DNA of 53,806 bases, from contig JBDLID010000003.1 in the NCBI GenBank assembly GCA_039715055.1, forward strand, positions 1 through 53,806, read 5' to 3'. Of this stretch, positions 44,095-51,889 are shown in pieces (the first letter of the stretch is position 1; every line of letters begins with the position of its first letter). Source of the stretch: JBDLID01 sp039715055. GTDB taxonomy: Bacteria > Desulfobacterota > Desulfobulbia > Desulfobulbales > Desulfocapsaceae. The position numbers and the translations under genes are program-made. The notes beneath the pieces were generated by a model. It made no database searches. It was not told where the DNA came from and saw only the letters and a program-made list of their open reading frames with translations.

Positions 44095-45234
44095 TTATTC
44101 TCCTTGCTGTATCCGGGAAACGGCCTCCCGGGACAGGTCTGCGACACTGTATCGATTAAAGCGATCCTCTTCCCATATATCCAGTTGGCCATCATCTGAA
44201 GCAAGAGGCATCAACTGCATGGAGGCCTCATCGGCCCGGATCAACCCGAGAAGACGGGCGACCTGGCCGCGCATGGCCGGGTTGGGATCATTCAAAAATT
44301 GGAAAAGATTATAAAAGGGGGTGGCCCGGATCAGATCGGGCCGGGTAACTGCCACCTGATTGAGGGCCCAGACCACCTGGACCCGCGTGGACTCGTCCCC
44401 GAGATAGTTCAAAAGGTGCCGGGCAAAAGCGCCGAAGATATCAGGTCTTGCCCCGATAATGGCCCCAAGGGTCTCCACCATGCCCCACGGTGTTGCTGCT
44501 GAATCGGAACAGGCCTCAAAGAGGCGGTGAAGCATCTCGGAAACCTGGCCCGGTTCACGGCTGGCCACCCGCCCACAGACCGCACCGATCAAAGTAGCCG
44601 TTTTCCAGCGCTCTTCTTCGGATGGGGCATAGAGCAGACGCTGGAGCAGCCTCAGGGTCTTCTTGTCATCAAAACAGAGCCCCACAAGCGAATCAATATC
44701 ACCAGCCTCGGCCAATTCTTTGACCAGCTTCTTGTTGGCCTTTTTTCTCTTCTGCGATGGATCGGGACCGGGTTCAACCTCTGGTCTGGGCATCTCGGCA
44801 ACGGCATCGTCAAGCACCGACTCGGCCTGCTGTTCCTTTTTCTCTTTGACCCGCTTGGAAATTTCGGAGATTTCGGTATGAAGACGAACAAAGTAAAGGA
44901 CACCACCGACGGCACGGCCATCAAGATTACGGGTATCAACCACCTGATGGGTGGACTCGTCATAGTTTTCAACCCGGCCGGTCAGGTAGTCGTCTTCCGG
45001 CATCAGATCCCAGGCAAAATCCCAGTTGTTATCACAGGCAAAGACCAGGGTCTCGACGATGGCGGAACCAAGATTTTTTCCCGTCGGATCACAACTGTAA
45101 ACCGCTCCGCACTGGCAACGCCCGACCTTGAACTCATGCATTTTGCGCTCAAAGGCATCACTTGCCTTACTCACCTTCTGACCACAAAAGGGGCACCAGG
45201 GGGGAGTGGCTACGGTCTTTTTCGTCTTACTCAT
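44095..45234 (-). CDS. HEAT-like protein with N-terminal zinc-ribbon, possibly the DVU0298 family
   Basis: 379 residues with no known activity. The N-terminus has two cysteine pairs (CPFCGQKV and CQCGAVYSC) like a zinc ribbon. A charged linker (about residues 125-175) precedes a helical C-terminal half that looks like HEAT repeats (RWKTATLIGAVCGRVAS; RVQVVWALNQVAVTRP; AMRGQVARLLGLIRAD). The layout resembles a protein family found mostly in sulfate reducers (DVU0298-like), but this is from memory. It overlaps the next TPR gene by 1 nt, so they are likely co-translated. Confidence 0.7.
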   Translation of the reverse strand: MSKTKKTVATPPWCPFCGQKVSKASDAFERKMHEFKVGRCQCGAVYSCDPTGKNLGSAIVETLVFACDNNWDFAWDLMPEDDYLTGRVENYDESTHQVVDTRNLDGRAVGGVLYFVRLHTEISEISKRVKEKKEQQAESVLDDAVAEMPRPEVEPGPDPSQKRKKANKKLVKELAEAGDIDSLVGLCFDDKKTLRLLQRLLYAPSEEERWKTATLIGAVCGRVASREPGQVSEMLHRLFEACSDSAATPWGMVETLGAIIGARPDIFGAFARHLLNYLGDESTRVQVVWALNQVAVTRPDLIRATPFYNLFQFLNDPNPAMRGQVARLLGLIRADEASMQLMPLASDDGQLDIWEEDRFNRYSVADLSREAVSRIQQGE

Positions 45235-45273
45235 GACTCAAACTCGATAAAATTTTTTTCCTGCCTTATACAA

Positions 45274-45382
45274 CGTAACTATCCAGATGGGCCCCTTGTT
45301 CAACCAATGAGGAGATCGAGGTATAGTAGCCTATCCGAGCTATCCTCATAGGTTGAACAAGGGGTGCAGGTGGATAGTTACG
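45274..45382. repeat. 109-bp multi-arm palindromic element, copy 2
   Basis: Three nested perfect stems share one axis: CGTAACTATCCA/TGGATAGTTACG (45274-45285, 45371-45382), CCCCTTGTTCAACC/GGTTGAACAAGGGG (45292-45305, 45351-45364) and ATGAGGA/TCCTCAT (45307-45313, 45343-45349). The right outer arm supplies the TAA stop of the downstream TPR gene (45378-45380). It has no coding content. The outer arm resembles that of the element at 42755. Confidence 0.85.
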
Positions 45383-46007
45383 CCAGTTGCTCTTTCAGGC
45401 GGGCCGCAAAATTGGGATCCACGGAATAGCCAAGGGAGACGGCTGTATCCAGAGATTTTTGAGCCGCTGAAAATTCACCGGTAAAGTAGAGGGCGACTGC
45501 CAGATTATTGTTGGCAAGCGGGGACTCAGGGTCCAGCTCAACGCCCTTGCGGGCAGCCTTCAAAGCTCTTTCGTCCTCACCTTTCATGGTCAGCACCGAG
45601 GTGAGATTCATCCATACGGTTGCCAGTTTCGGATCCCGCTGAATGGCCTGCTCATAAGCCTCGACCGCCTTATCCAGGTCATTGGCCTGCTGATGAATCA
45701 GCCCCATATTGGCATAGGACTGAGCCGCGTCAGGAGTCACCTTGATCGCCCGCTCATTGAGTTCTCTTGCCTTGGCGATATCCCCCTTGCCAAAATAGAT
45801 GGCGCCCAGGTTAATCATCGACTCGCCTGACTGGGGATCAATCTTAATTGCTGTTTCAAGCATCTTAACGGCATCATCGACCCGGCCGGCCTTCAGATAG
45901 ACCAGCCCGAGATGGTGATGGGCCATTACATTATCCGGGAATTCCTTAATCTTCTTTTCAAATTCTTCTATGACCTTGGGAAGATCTTCTTTCAGTTCTT
46001 CAGACAT
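45378..46007 (-). CDS. Tetratricopeptide-repeat protein
   Basis: 209 residues. The start is placed at ATG 46007, preceded by GAGG at 5 nt; longer in-frame starts lack a ribosome-binding site. Four or more TPR units are clear: AHHHLGLVYLKAGRVDDAVKMLETAIKI, SMINLGAIYFGKGDIAKARELNERAIKV, SYANMGLIHQQANDLDKAVEAYEQAIQR and ATVWMNLTSVLTMKGEDERALKAARKGV. Its stop codon lies inside the palindromic element. It lies between ribF and the HEAT-like gene; no function is assigned. Confidence 0.85.
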   Translation of the reverse strand: MSEELKEDLPKVIEEFEKKIKEFPDNVMAHHHLGLVYLKAGRVDDAVKMLETAIKIDPQSGESMINLGAIYFGKGDIAKARELNERAIKVTPDAAQSYANMGLIHQQANDLDKAVEAYEQAIQRDPKLATVWMNLTSVLTMKGEDERALKAARKGVELDPESPLANNNLAVALYFTGEFSAAQKSLDTAVSLGYSVDPNFAARLKEQLA

Positions 46008-46296
46008 ATCATCCTCACACATGATTAGTGATACAGGGAGTGTCATGTCCTGAGTCCAGTTTGCACTCAGACAGCTACTCCGGAATCGCAAAAGTGCCTT
46101 GCTGTGGCTCTATTGCAAGATTTAATCAAATTCTAAAACGTCAAATACTATAGACACACTTGTCCCACATGCAAGGAGAAAAAATCACATCATCCTGCTC
46201 CTTTCAGCACAGGCGAGGGTGGAAGAATCGTTCCCCTCAGATAAAGGGTAACAAAACGGACTGGTTAGTGCCTCCAAATATTTATTTTAGCGGTAA

Positions 46297-47268
46297 TCAA
46301 CGATTATATTTTTCTTCACAGGAGAGGGTAATTTCCATCTGCTGACGGGCAAGGACCTCTTTGGCCTCAAGGACATCTTTGGCGATCTGGGCAGACAGCT
46401 CTTCAACACCAGAGAATTTCCGCTCTCCACGGAGATGCTTGAGAAAATTAATCTTAATCGGTTTGCCGTAGATATCCTGGTTGAAGTCAAAGATATGGGT
46501 CTCTGCCACCAGCTTGCTCTCGCCGAAGGTGGGGTTGTAGCCGATGTTGAGAACTCCGCCGTAACAGTTGGATTCACAGGTCACCTGACAGACATAGACA
46601 CCATGCTTTGGAATCAGGTCTTCTTCGTCAATGTAGAGGTTCGCTGTGGGAAAACCAATCTCTTTGCCTCCCCGCTGCTTGCCGACCTGGACAACACCTC
46701 TGATCTGGTACAACCTGCCGAGCAGCTGTTTTGCATCCATCATCCGCCCCTCGGACACCAGCTCCCGCACCTTGGTTGAACTGACCAGCATTGAGTCTTC
46801 GTAATGGGCTTCAACCACGGTCACCGGAAACCCTTTTTCCTTTCCCTGCCTGGTGAGAAAATCAATATCTCCACAGCGCCCCTTGCCGAAGGCATAGTCG
46901 TAACCAACCACCAGCTCCCGGGTACCGATACGCTCCAGCAGAATCCTGTCAACAAAGTGATCGGCAGTGGTCTGGGCGAATTCCATGGTAAAGGGCACGA
47001 TGACAAGGACGTCGAGTCCTGCGTGCTCAATCAGCTCCGCCTTCTGGTCACAGGTTGAGATCAGCTTGATGCCATCCGGGCGCAGGATCTGCAACGGGTG
47101 CGGACTAAAGGTGACCGCAACACTGGTGCCGCCGCTGAGACGTGCCTTTTCAACCACCTCTGCAAAGAGCTGCTGATGTCCCAGGTGGACACCATCAAAG
47201 TTGCCGATGGTAACGCAGGCATGGTTGAACGGGGCTGCAATATCATCGAGATCTCTATAAATATCCAT
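46297..47268 (-). CDS. ribF: Bifunctional riboflavin kinase / FAD synthetase
   Basis: Makes FMN and FAD from riboflavin. It has 323 residues. The N-terminal FAD synthetase domain has the nucleotide-binding VTIGNFDGVHLGHQQLF motif; the C-terminal flavokinase domain has IGFPTANLYIDEEDLIPKHGVY. FAD is needed by AprA, QmoA and QmoB nearby, though linkage alone does not prove co-regulation. It is the last minus-strand gene before the strand switch. Confidence 0.97.
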   Translation of the reverse strand: MDIYRDLDDIAAPFNHACVTIGNFDGVHLGHQQLFAEVVEKARLSGGTSVAVTFSPHPLQILRPDGIKLISTCDQKAELIEHAGLDVLVIVPFTMEFAQTTADHFVDRILLERIGTRELVVGYDYAFGKGRCGDIDFLTRQGKEKGFPVTVVEAHYEDSMLVSSTKVRELVSEGRMMDAKQLLGRLYQIRGVVQVGKQRGGKEIGFPTANLYIDEEDLIPKHGVYVCQVTCESNCYGGVLNIGYNPTFGESKLVAETHIFDFNQDIYGKPIKINFLKHLRGERKFSGVEELSAQIAKDVLEAKEVLARQQMEITLSCEEKYNR

Positions 47269-47403
47269 GGATCGGTTTACCTCAAATTGACGGCTTTTAA
47301 ACTACCCTAAGCTACCATCGTTCCTGATATAACGATTTGCAACTCAACAGGTGACCACTGCTTTCCGGTCGTTTATCTTTTTTCACATCCACACAAGAAA
47401 CTC

Positions 47404-47432
47404 TTGACAAAATCCACGACAACAATCATATT
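47404..47432 (+). promoter_or_regulatory. Candidate promoter of tRNA-Leu
   Basis: TTGACA (47404-47409) and CATATT (47427-47432) are 17 nt apart on the plus strand. The tRNA 5' end is 13 nt after the -10 box. Confidence 0.65.
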
Positions 47433-47444
47433 CTTTTCCGTTAT

Positions 47445-47531
47445 GCCGAAGTGGCGGAATTGGTAGACGCGCTAGGTTCAGGGTCTAGTGGGTGCAAGCC
47501 CGTGGAAGTTCGAGTCTTCTCTTCGGCACCA
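47445..47531 (+). tRNA. tRNA-Leu (anticodon CAG)
   Basis: Class II tRNA of 84 nt plus encoded CCA. Acceptor GCCGAAG/CTTCGGC, anticodon stem CTAGG/TCTAG around loop TTCAGGG, a long variable arm and T-loop TTCGAGT. It is the first plus-strand gene of the window and is followed by a terminator. Confidence 0.96.
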
Positions 47532-47540
47532 ATGCCAAGT

Positions 47541-47582
47541 AATGGTCTGTAAGTTTTTAAACTTGCAGGCCATTCGCTTTTT
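47541..47582 (+). terminator. Intrinsic terminator after tRNA-Leu
   Basis: A 16-bp stem (47541-47556 pairing to 47559-47574, with two G-U pairs) has a very short loop and is followed by CGCTTTTT. It is 9 nt after the CCA end. Confidence 0.85.
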
Positions 47583-47884
47583 AAGGGCATGTCAAACACA
47601 CCTGACTGTAACATTTCCCCATCCCCCGTCAAATCCGGACACTGATTCTTCTATTTTGCGTGTTCGTATTCCACTTTCCAGGAAAAAGCAATAAAGAAGC
47701 AGTAGGGACAAAGCTGATCGAGAAAACCTTGCACGTCATCAAAGGCCGGATTATGGGAGAGAGAACAGGAATACTGCATGCGGGATTGTGAAGCCATGAA
47801 ACACCACACAAAGAATGTCAAAATATCAAGCCAGACCTCACGCCCCATGGTCCCACACTCACATACTTCCTTTAGGATTCTATC
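47583..47884. other. Gap between tRNA-Leu and the alcohol dehydrogenase
   Basis: About 300 nt without an intact gene. It contains the first copy of a diverged repeat (47638-47773). A short minus-strand reading frame (47651-47848) through it ends VEYEHAK, but it has no start signal and no recognised relatives, so it is treated as a remnant. Confidence 0.55.
47638..47773. repeat. Diverged direct repeat, copy A
   Basis: This stretch matches 49070-49215 over roughly 130 nt with many substitutions. Shared blocks include GTATTCCACTTT and AAGCTGATCGAGA. The minus strand keeps an open frame (SHNPAFDDVQGFLDQLCPYC), which copy B has lost through stops, so both may descend from a coding sequence. Confidence 0.7.
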
Positions 47885-48979
47885 ATGACATCAACATATT
47901 TTTTCCATTCACCGGTAAAAGCATATGTGGGTGAAGACTTTGACACGCTTTTGTCGCTGCTGGCTGGAGATGCCGAAAATATAGCTGTTGTCTCCGGGGC
48001 GACCTCCATCATAAAAACCGGTTTCAAAGAACGGGTGGCGACTCTTTTTCAGAACAGAAACCTGTTGTTCTTCAATGAAATTGAAGAGAACCCTTCAATT
48101 AACACGGTGATGCGAGGGGGCCGACTCTTACGGAAGCATAAAACCGACCTGGTGATCGCATTTGGTGGCGGGTCTGCTCTTGATGCGGCCAAAGCGGTTG
48201 CGCTTTTGGCAAATAACCAGGGTGACTTCCATGAAATATTCCATGCTGAAAAGCTGAAATCGGCATTACCGGTTATTGCAATTCCCACCACATGCGGAAC
48301 CGGCAGTGAAATGAACAACTATGCCATTATTACCGATTCAGAGAATTTGGATAAGGTGAATCTGTCGAAAGACAGTATGTTCCCCGTAGCTGCTATTCTG
48401 GAACCGGAATTTCTGAGAACACTGGATGAAGAGCTGGTCAGGTCAACGGTTTTTGATGCCTTCAGCCATGCCTTTGAGGGGTATCTGTCAAAACGGTCCA
48501 ATCCATTTTCCGATGCAGTTGCACTCAATTCGATCGATGTAATTTTACAATCGATTGTGAAGAGTAATGGATTTAAAACACTTGACGATGATATCCTTAC
48601 CAGCTTTTTGTATGGTTCATCGCTGGCCGGCATTGTAATTTTGCATACCGGTACAACTCTGCTGCATGCGCTCGGTTATTATTTTACCAACCATAAAAAA
48701 ATTCATCACGGTAAGGCGAATGCAATTCTGCTGGACGGTTATGTGTCATTGTGCCGCTCTGCCAATGTCAAAAAGATTGCTGACGTGGATATGCTTTTTG
48801 AAAAATATGGCTTAGAACTGGATCGATTTGCAGAACCTTATTACGGAAAAGAAAACGTTTGTGACATTGTTCCGGAAAATGAGGCGGATAAATTTATCCG
48901 CTATGCCGTCGGTAAACCAAATGCTCCTCTCAGTCCATTTGATATTGATGTGGACAAAATAAAACAGGCGCTTTACTAG
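47885..48979 (+). CDS. Iron-containing (type III) alcohol dehydrogenase family protein
   Basis: NAD(P)-dependent dehydrogenase, probably of an alcohol or a sugar-derived carbonyl. It has 364 residues. The nucleotide-binding motif is GGGSALDAAK (residues 94-103). The metal ligands are present: Asp191 and His195 in DAFSHAFEGY, His261 in LLHALG and His275 in HHGKANA. The substrate cannot be told from sequence. It stands alone on the plus strand between two copies of a decayed repeat, with a ribosome-binding AGGA about 7 nt before ATG. Confidence 0.9.
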   Translation: MTSTYFFHSPVKAYVGEDFDTLLSLLAGDAENIAVVSGATSIIKTGFKERVATLFQNRNLLFFNEIEENPSINTVMRGGRLLRKHKTDLVIAFGGGSALDAAKAVALLANNQGDFHEIFHAEKLKSALPVIAIPTTCGTGSEMNNYAIITDSENLDKVNLSKDSMFPVAAILEPEFLRTLDEELVRSTVFDAFSHAFEGYLSKRSNPFSDAVALNSIDVILQSIVKSNGFKTLDDDILTSFLYGSSLAGIVILHTGTTLLHALGYYFTNHKKIHHGKANAILLDGYVSLCRSANVKKIADVDMLFEKYGLELDRFAEPYYGKENVCDIVPENEADKFIRYAVGKPNAPLSPFDIDVDKIKQALY

Positions 48980-49254
48980 CCCAATTTTGCCGAAGATAAT
49001 ATATATTCCCAGGTATCTGGCAAATGCTCACGCTAAAGGTACCCTAAAGTAAAAAATGATCCTCCAGTAGACACGGGGTTCTTCAATTTTACCTGTTTGT
49101 ATTCCACTTTTCAGAAAAAAGTAATAGGGATAAAATTGATCAAGAAGCAATAAGGGCAAAGCTGATCGAGAGAACCTTGCTTTACTCAAAGGTCAGGTTA
49201 CAGAAGAAAGAATACAAAAAAAATTAACATATACGTAAACATTTGTATTGATTT
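48980..49254. other. Gap after the dehydrogenase
   Basis: No gene is seen in this AT-rich stretch. Its second half holds the diverged repeat copy B (49070-49215). Confidence 0.6.
49070..49215. repeat. Diverged direct repeat, copy B
   Basis: Matches copy A at 47638-47773. It carries an internal near-duplication of about 27 nt (AAAATTGATCAAGAAGCAAT and CAAAGCTGATCGAG forms) that copy A lacks. In-frame stops show it is not coding now. Confidence 0.65.
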
Positions 49255-49306
49255 AATTCACCCATTGATTAATATTTTTGCGAAATAATTAACCAATGGG
49301 TGAATT
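49255..49306 (+). promoter_or_regulatory. Operator-like palindrome and promoter of the HTH-Fic pair
   Basis: Two 19-nt arms (49255-49273 and 49288-49306, one mismatch) begin AATTCACCCATTG and end CAATGGGTGAATT, around a 14-nt spacer. A promoter TTGATT (49248-49253) and TAATAT (49270-49275), spaced by 16 nt, overlaps the left arm; the right arm reaches the ribosome-binding site. This fits autorepression by the HTH protein encoded next; binding is inferred. Confidence 0.7.
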
Positions 49307-49308
49307 TT

Positions 49309-49785
49309 ATGAAACCACAACAGAGACATCTTGTCAGAAAACAGCTTGAAAAAACGCTCACTGGCCTTTCCTCTCTTCAGCGGACACCTCGGCCCACCGG
49401 AGGATGGCTGCGTGCCATCCGCGAAGCTCTGGGCATGTCCGGCAGGCAGTTCGCCCACCGACTGAGGGTTTCCCCTTCCCGGGTGACCAACCTGGAACAG
49501 AGTGAACGCAGTGGGGGGGTCACCCTCAAAAGTTTGCAGCAGGCTGCGCATGCCCTGGACTGCGTCTTTGTCTATGCGGTAGTCCCCAGGAAAAGCCTTT
49601 CCGCCACCATCCACAAGCGTGCAGAATCCCTGGCCCAGCACCGCTTACAACGGGTTGCCCACACCATGTTGCTGGAAGAACAGCAGCTCTCCCCGGACGA
49701 ACAACGCCAAGCCTTCGAGGCCGAAGTAGAACGACTGATGCTGGAGATGCCCAAGGAGCTGTGGGAGGAACTCGATGGAGTTTGA
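49309..49785 (+). CDS. Mobile mystery protein A, HTH regulator
   Basis: 158 residues from ATG 49309 (a GTG 9 nt earlier lies in the palindrome and is less likely). A helix-turn-helix (lambda repressor/XRE type) spans about residues 33-63, with GWLRAIREALGMSGRQFA and VSPSRVTNLEQSER. It matches the family called mobile mystery protein A, always found next to a Fic partner on mobile DNA. The next gene overlaps it by 11 nt. By analogy it is probably the antitoxin-like regulator; this is inference. Confidence 0.85.
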   Translation: MKPQQRHLVRKQLEKTLTGLSSLQRTPRPTGGWLRAIREALGMSGRQFAHRLRVSPSRVTNLEQSERSGGVTLKSLQQAAHALDCVFVYAVVPRKSLSATIHKRAESLAQHRLQRVAHTMLLEEQQLSPDEQRQAFEAEVERLMLEMPKELWEELDGV

Positions 49786-50365
49786 CTATCCCTCCGGGGC
49801 CACTCCCCTGGACCCGGATGAAGCAGCGGGGCTGAAGCTTTCTCATATTACCAACCGGGCGGAACTTGACCGCTGGGAGTTGGGCAACATCCTTGAGGCT
49901 GAGGAGTGGGCGTTTCGCCGAAGAATTCCGGTGGATGAACTCCTCAGCGTAAACTTCCTTCTCAAGCTCCACAAGCGGATGCTTGGCAATGTCTGGAAGT
50001 GGGCCGGGAGCTTCCGCAACAGCGAGAAAAATCTCGGGGTACCCTGCTGGTCCATAGGGCCGGATCTGAAACATATGCTGGAGGATATCAAGTTCTGGAT
50101 AGTGGGAAATGTCTACCAGCCGGATGAAATCAGCACCCGGCTCCACCACCGGCTGGTATCAATCCACCTCTTTGCCAACGGTAACGGCCGCCATGCCCGC
50201 CTGGTATCGGACCTCCTGCTGGTCCATGTTCTGGACCGTCCCCGTTTTACCTGGGGTGGCAGAAATCTTGTCCAGAGTGGAGAGTGTCGAGAGAGCTATA
50301 TTAATGCTCTACGTGCCGCGGACAACCGTGATTATAGCTTACTGCTTGACTTTGTCCGTTCCTAA
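49775..50365 (+). CDS. Mobile mystery protein B, Fic-domain protein
   Basis: 196 residues. The Fic active-site motif is HLFANGNGRHAR (His131 to Arg142), with Leu in place of the usual Pro. Fic enzymes transfer AMP or another phosphate group to target proteins. A strong site GGAGG lies 6 nt before the ATG, inside the end of the HTH gene. The inhibitory (S/T)xxxE(G/N) helix is not evident, so control may rest with the HTH partner. Toxin-antitoxin-like role is inferred. Confidence 0.87.
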   Translation: MEFDYPSGATPLDPDEAAGLKLSHITNRAELDRWELGNILEAEEWAFRRRIPVDELLSVNFLLKLHKRMLGNVWKWAGSFRNSEKNLGVPCWSIGPDLKHMLEDIKFWIVGNVYQPDEISTRLHHRLVSIHLFANGNGRHARLVSDLLLVHVLDRPRFTWGGRNLVQSGECRESYINALRAADNRDYSLLLDFVRS

Positions 50366-50404
50366 ATCTGTTGTAAAAAGAAGGGCCCTTGATGAAAGCC
50401 CATC

Positions 50405-51508
50405 TCAGCTCATCAGCGCGGTTCTGATCGGTCGCCGCCGCTCCCTCACCAGATGACAGGTAACGGTTGTTCCTTTGTCCAGGTCGGAGTCGATGGTCAC
50501 CTGTCCCATCTGCTCCTCCAGAATCCGTCTTGCAAAGGTGAGCCCCATTCCCATGTGGCCTGTCTTGTTGGAATAGAAGTGATCAAAAACCTTGGGCAGT
50601 AGTGCCTGGTCAATTCCCTTGCCGTTATCTATAATCTTGACCAGAAAAGGACGACTGGCGGAAGCTGAGTGGTGTGTCTCGAAACGGATCACCTTGTCCG
50701 CCGGGCTGCCGTCATAAGCTTCAATACCATTGGCGGTAATGGCCTCAAGGGCGCTGACAAAAAGCTCCTCATCAATCAGCAGGGAATCACCTGCCAGCTC
50801 TTTGTCATGTGAACAGACAAGCGTACCGCCGTACCTGTTCACAATCACCTGGAGCTTCTCCTCTGCCAGAGACGTCATCTCCGCAAAATTGATCTTCACC
50901 GGCCTGGGGCGGCGAAGTTCAATAAAACCGTTGAGTGTATCAAGCAATGACTCCAGCCGCTGTGCCTCGTTGATAATCGTCCGCACCCTTGCTTTGTCAC
51001 CGCTTCCATGCTGGAGTCGACGCGCCAGTCCGCCGATAACCATAACCGGGTTACGAATCTGGTGACTGAGGTCATCGGCCAGTCCACCGAGAAAAATAGT
51101 ACGCTCAGAGTGTTTCAGAGAGTATTCAACCTGCTTCATCTGGGTAATATCATGGATGGTGAAGGCGATACCCTCCTGGCCCTCACCCCACAGAAAACGG
51201 CTGCCTCCCAGTTTGGAAAGAAACGAGCTGCCGTCGTGGCGACGCAGCATCACCTCCCCGTTGTACTCCTGCTCCGTTCGAATGACATGAAGGATGTTGT
51301 TGAACAGAATCTCCCGATCATCATCCATAAAAATCCGGTGCACCGACCTGTCCTGAATCTCCCCCACCGTCGTGTGAAGAAGTTTGGCTGCACGGGTATT
51401 GCAGAAGATGATCTTATTCTTGTGATTGACGACGAGAATGCCGTTATGAATAATATTGAGCAGATCCCCGATGAGCTTTGGGGTGAACTGGATAACAGAT
51501 TGATCCAT
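50405..51508 (-). CDS. PAS-domain sensor histidine kinase
   Basis: 367 residues, no membrane segment, so cytoplasmic. An N-terminal PAS domain (about residues 10-125, GILVVNHKNKIIFCNTRAA) is followed by a dimerisation region with the phospho-acceptor His149 in LSHQIRNPVMV and an ATPase domain with DNGKGID and GMGLTFARRILEEQMG. No response regulator is adjacent. It is convergent to the Fic gene, 39 nt apart, and divergent from the rhomboid gene. Confidence 0.9.
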   Translation of the reverse strand: MDQSVIQFTPKLIGDLLNIIHNGILVVNHKNKIIFCNTRAAKLLHTTVGEIQDRSVHRIFMDDDREILFNNILHVIRTEQEYNGEVMLRRHDGSSFLSKLGGSRFLWGEGQEGIAFTIHDITQMKQVEYSLKHSERTIFLGGLADDLSHQIRNPVMVIGGLARRLQHGSGDKARVRTIINEAQRLESLLDTLNGFIELRRPRPVKINFAEMTSLAEEKLQVIVNRYGGTLVCSHDKELAGDSLLIDEELFVSALEAITANGIEAYDGSPADKVIRFETHHSASASRPFLVKIIDNGKGIDQALLPKVFDHFYSNKTGHMGMGLTFARRILEEQMGQVTIDSDLDKGTTVTCHLVRERRRPIRTALMS

Positions 51509-51889
51509 GGGTATCCCTCCCCGTCCGGTAAGAAGATAGTAATTGGTTGATGTTTGATCAGCAGATTACTCCTGTCCTGCTTCTCTCTGGCCTTACACTC
51601 TTCTTAAAAGTGAACGACAAATGAGTTTTGCGCATAAATTTTTCTTTTAGAAAAAAGTCTCCCTCAAATGTCCATCTCCATTATATCATGCTTTGCTGCG
51701 GATGGGGATGCAATATCATCCAGACTGCCCCACCGGACACCGATCTCCCGGTTGCGGCAGAACTCCTTACAATGAGACGGCTTGCATTCCAGCTATCTAT
51801 GATTAACTTCCAAAAGAGTCTGATATAGCGGACCAGAGATTTTCACACCTTCCAACTCAACCTACTACCACCCTCACCAACTGATTTCC
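51509..51889. other. Divergent gap between kinase and rhomboid genes
   Basis: 381 nt between two divergent genes. No tRNA, terminator or convincing gene is seen; a 66-codon plus-strand frame (51628-51828) has no ribosome-binding site. It probably holds both promoters, but no match near consensus was found. Confidence 0.5.

Noticed and set aside
47508..47531. tRNA-Leu 3' end as an integration site with a second att copy
   Set aside because: No second copy of the 3' end is found in the remaining window and no integrase is present, so an att site cannot be supported.
51628..51828. 66-codon plus-strand frame before the rhomboid gene
   Set aside because: No binding site, odd composition and no similarity; treated as chance.
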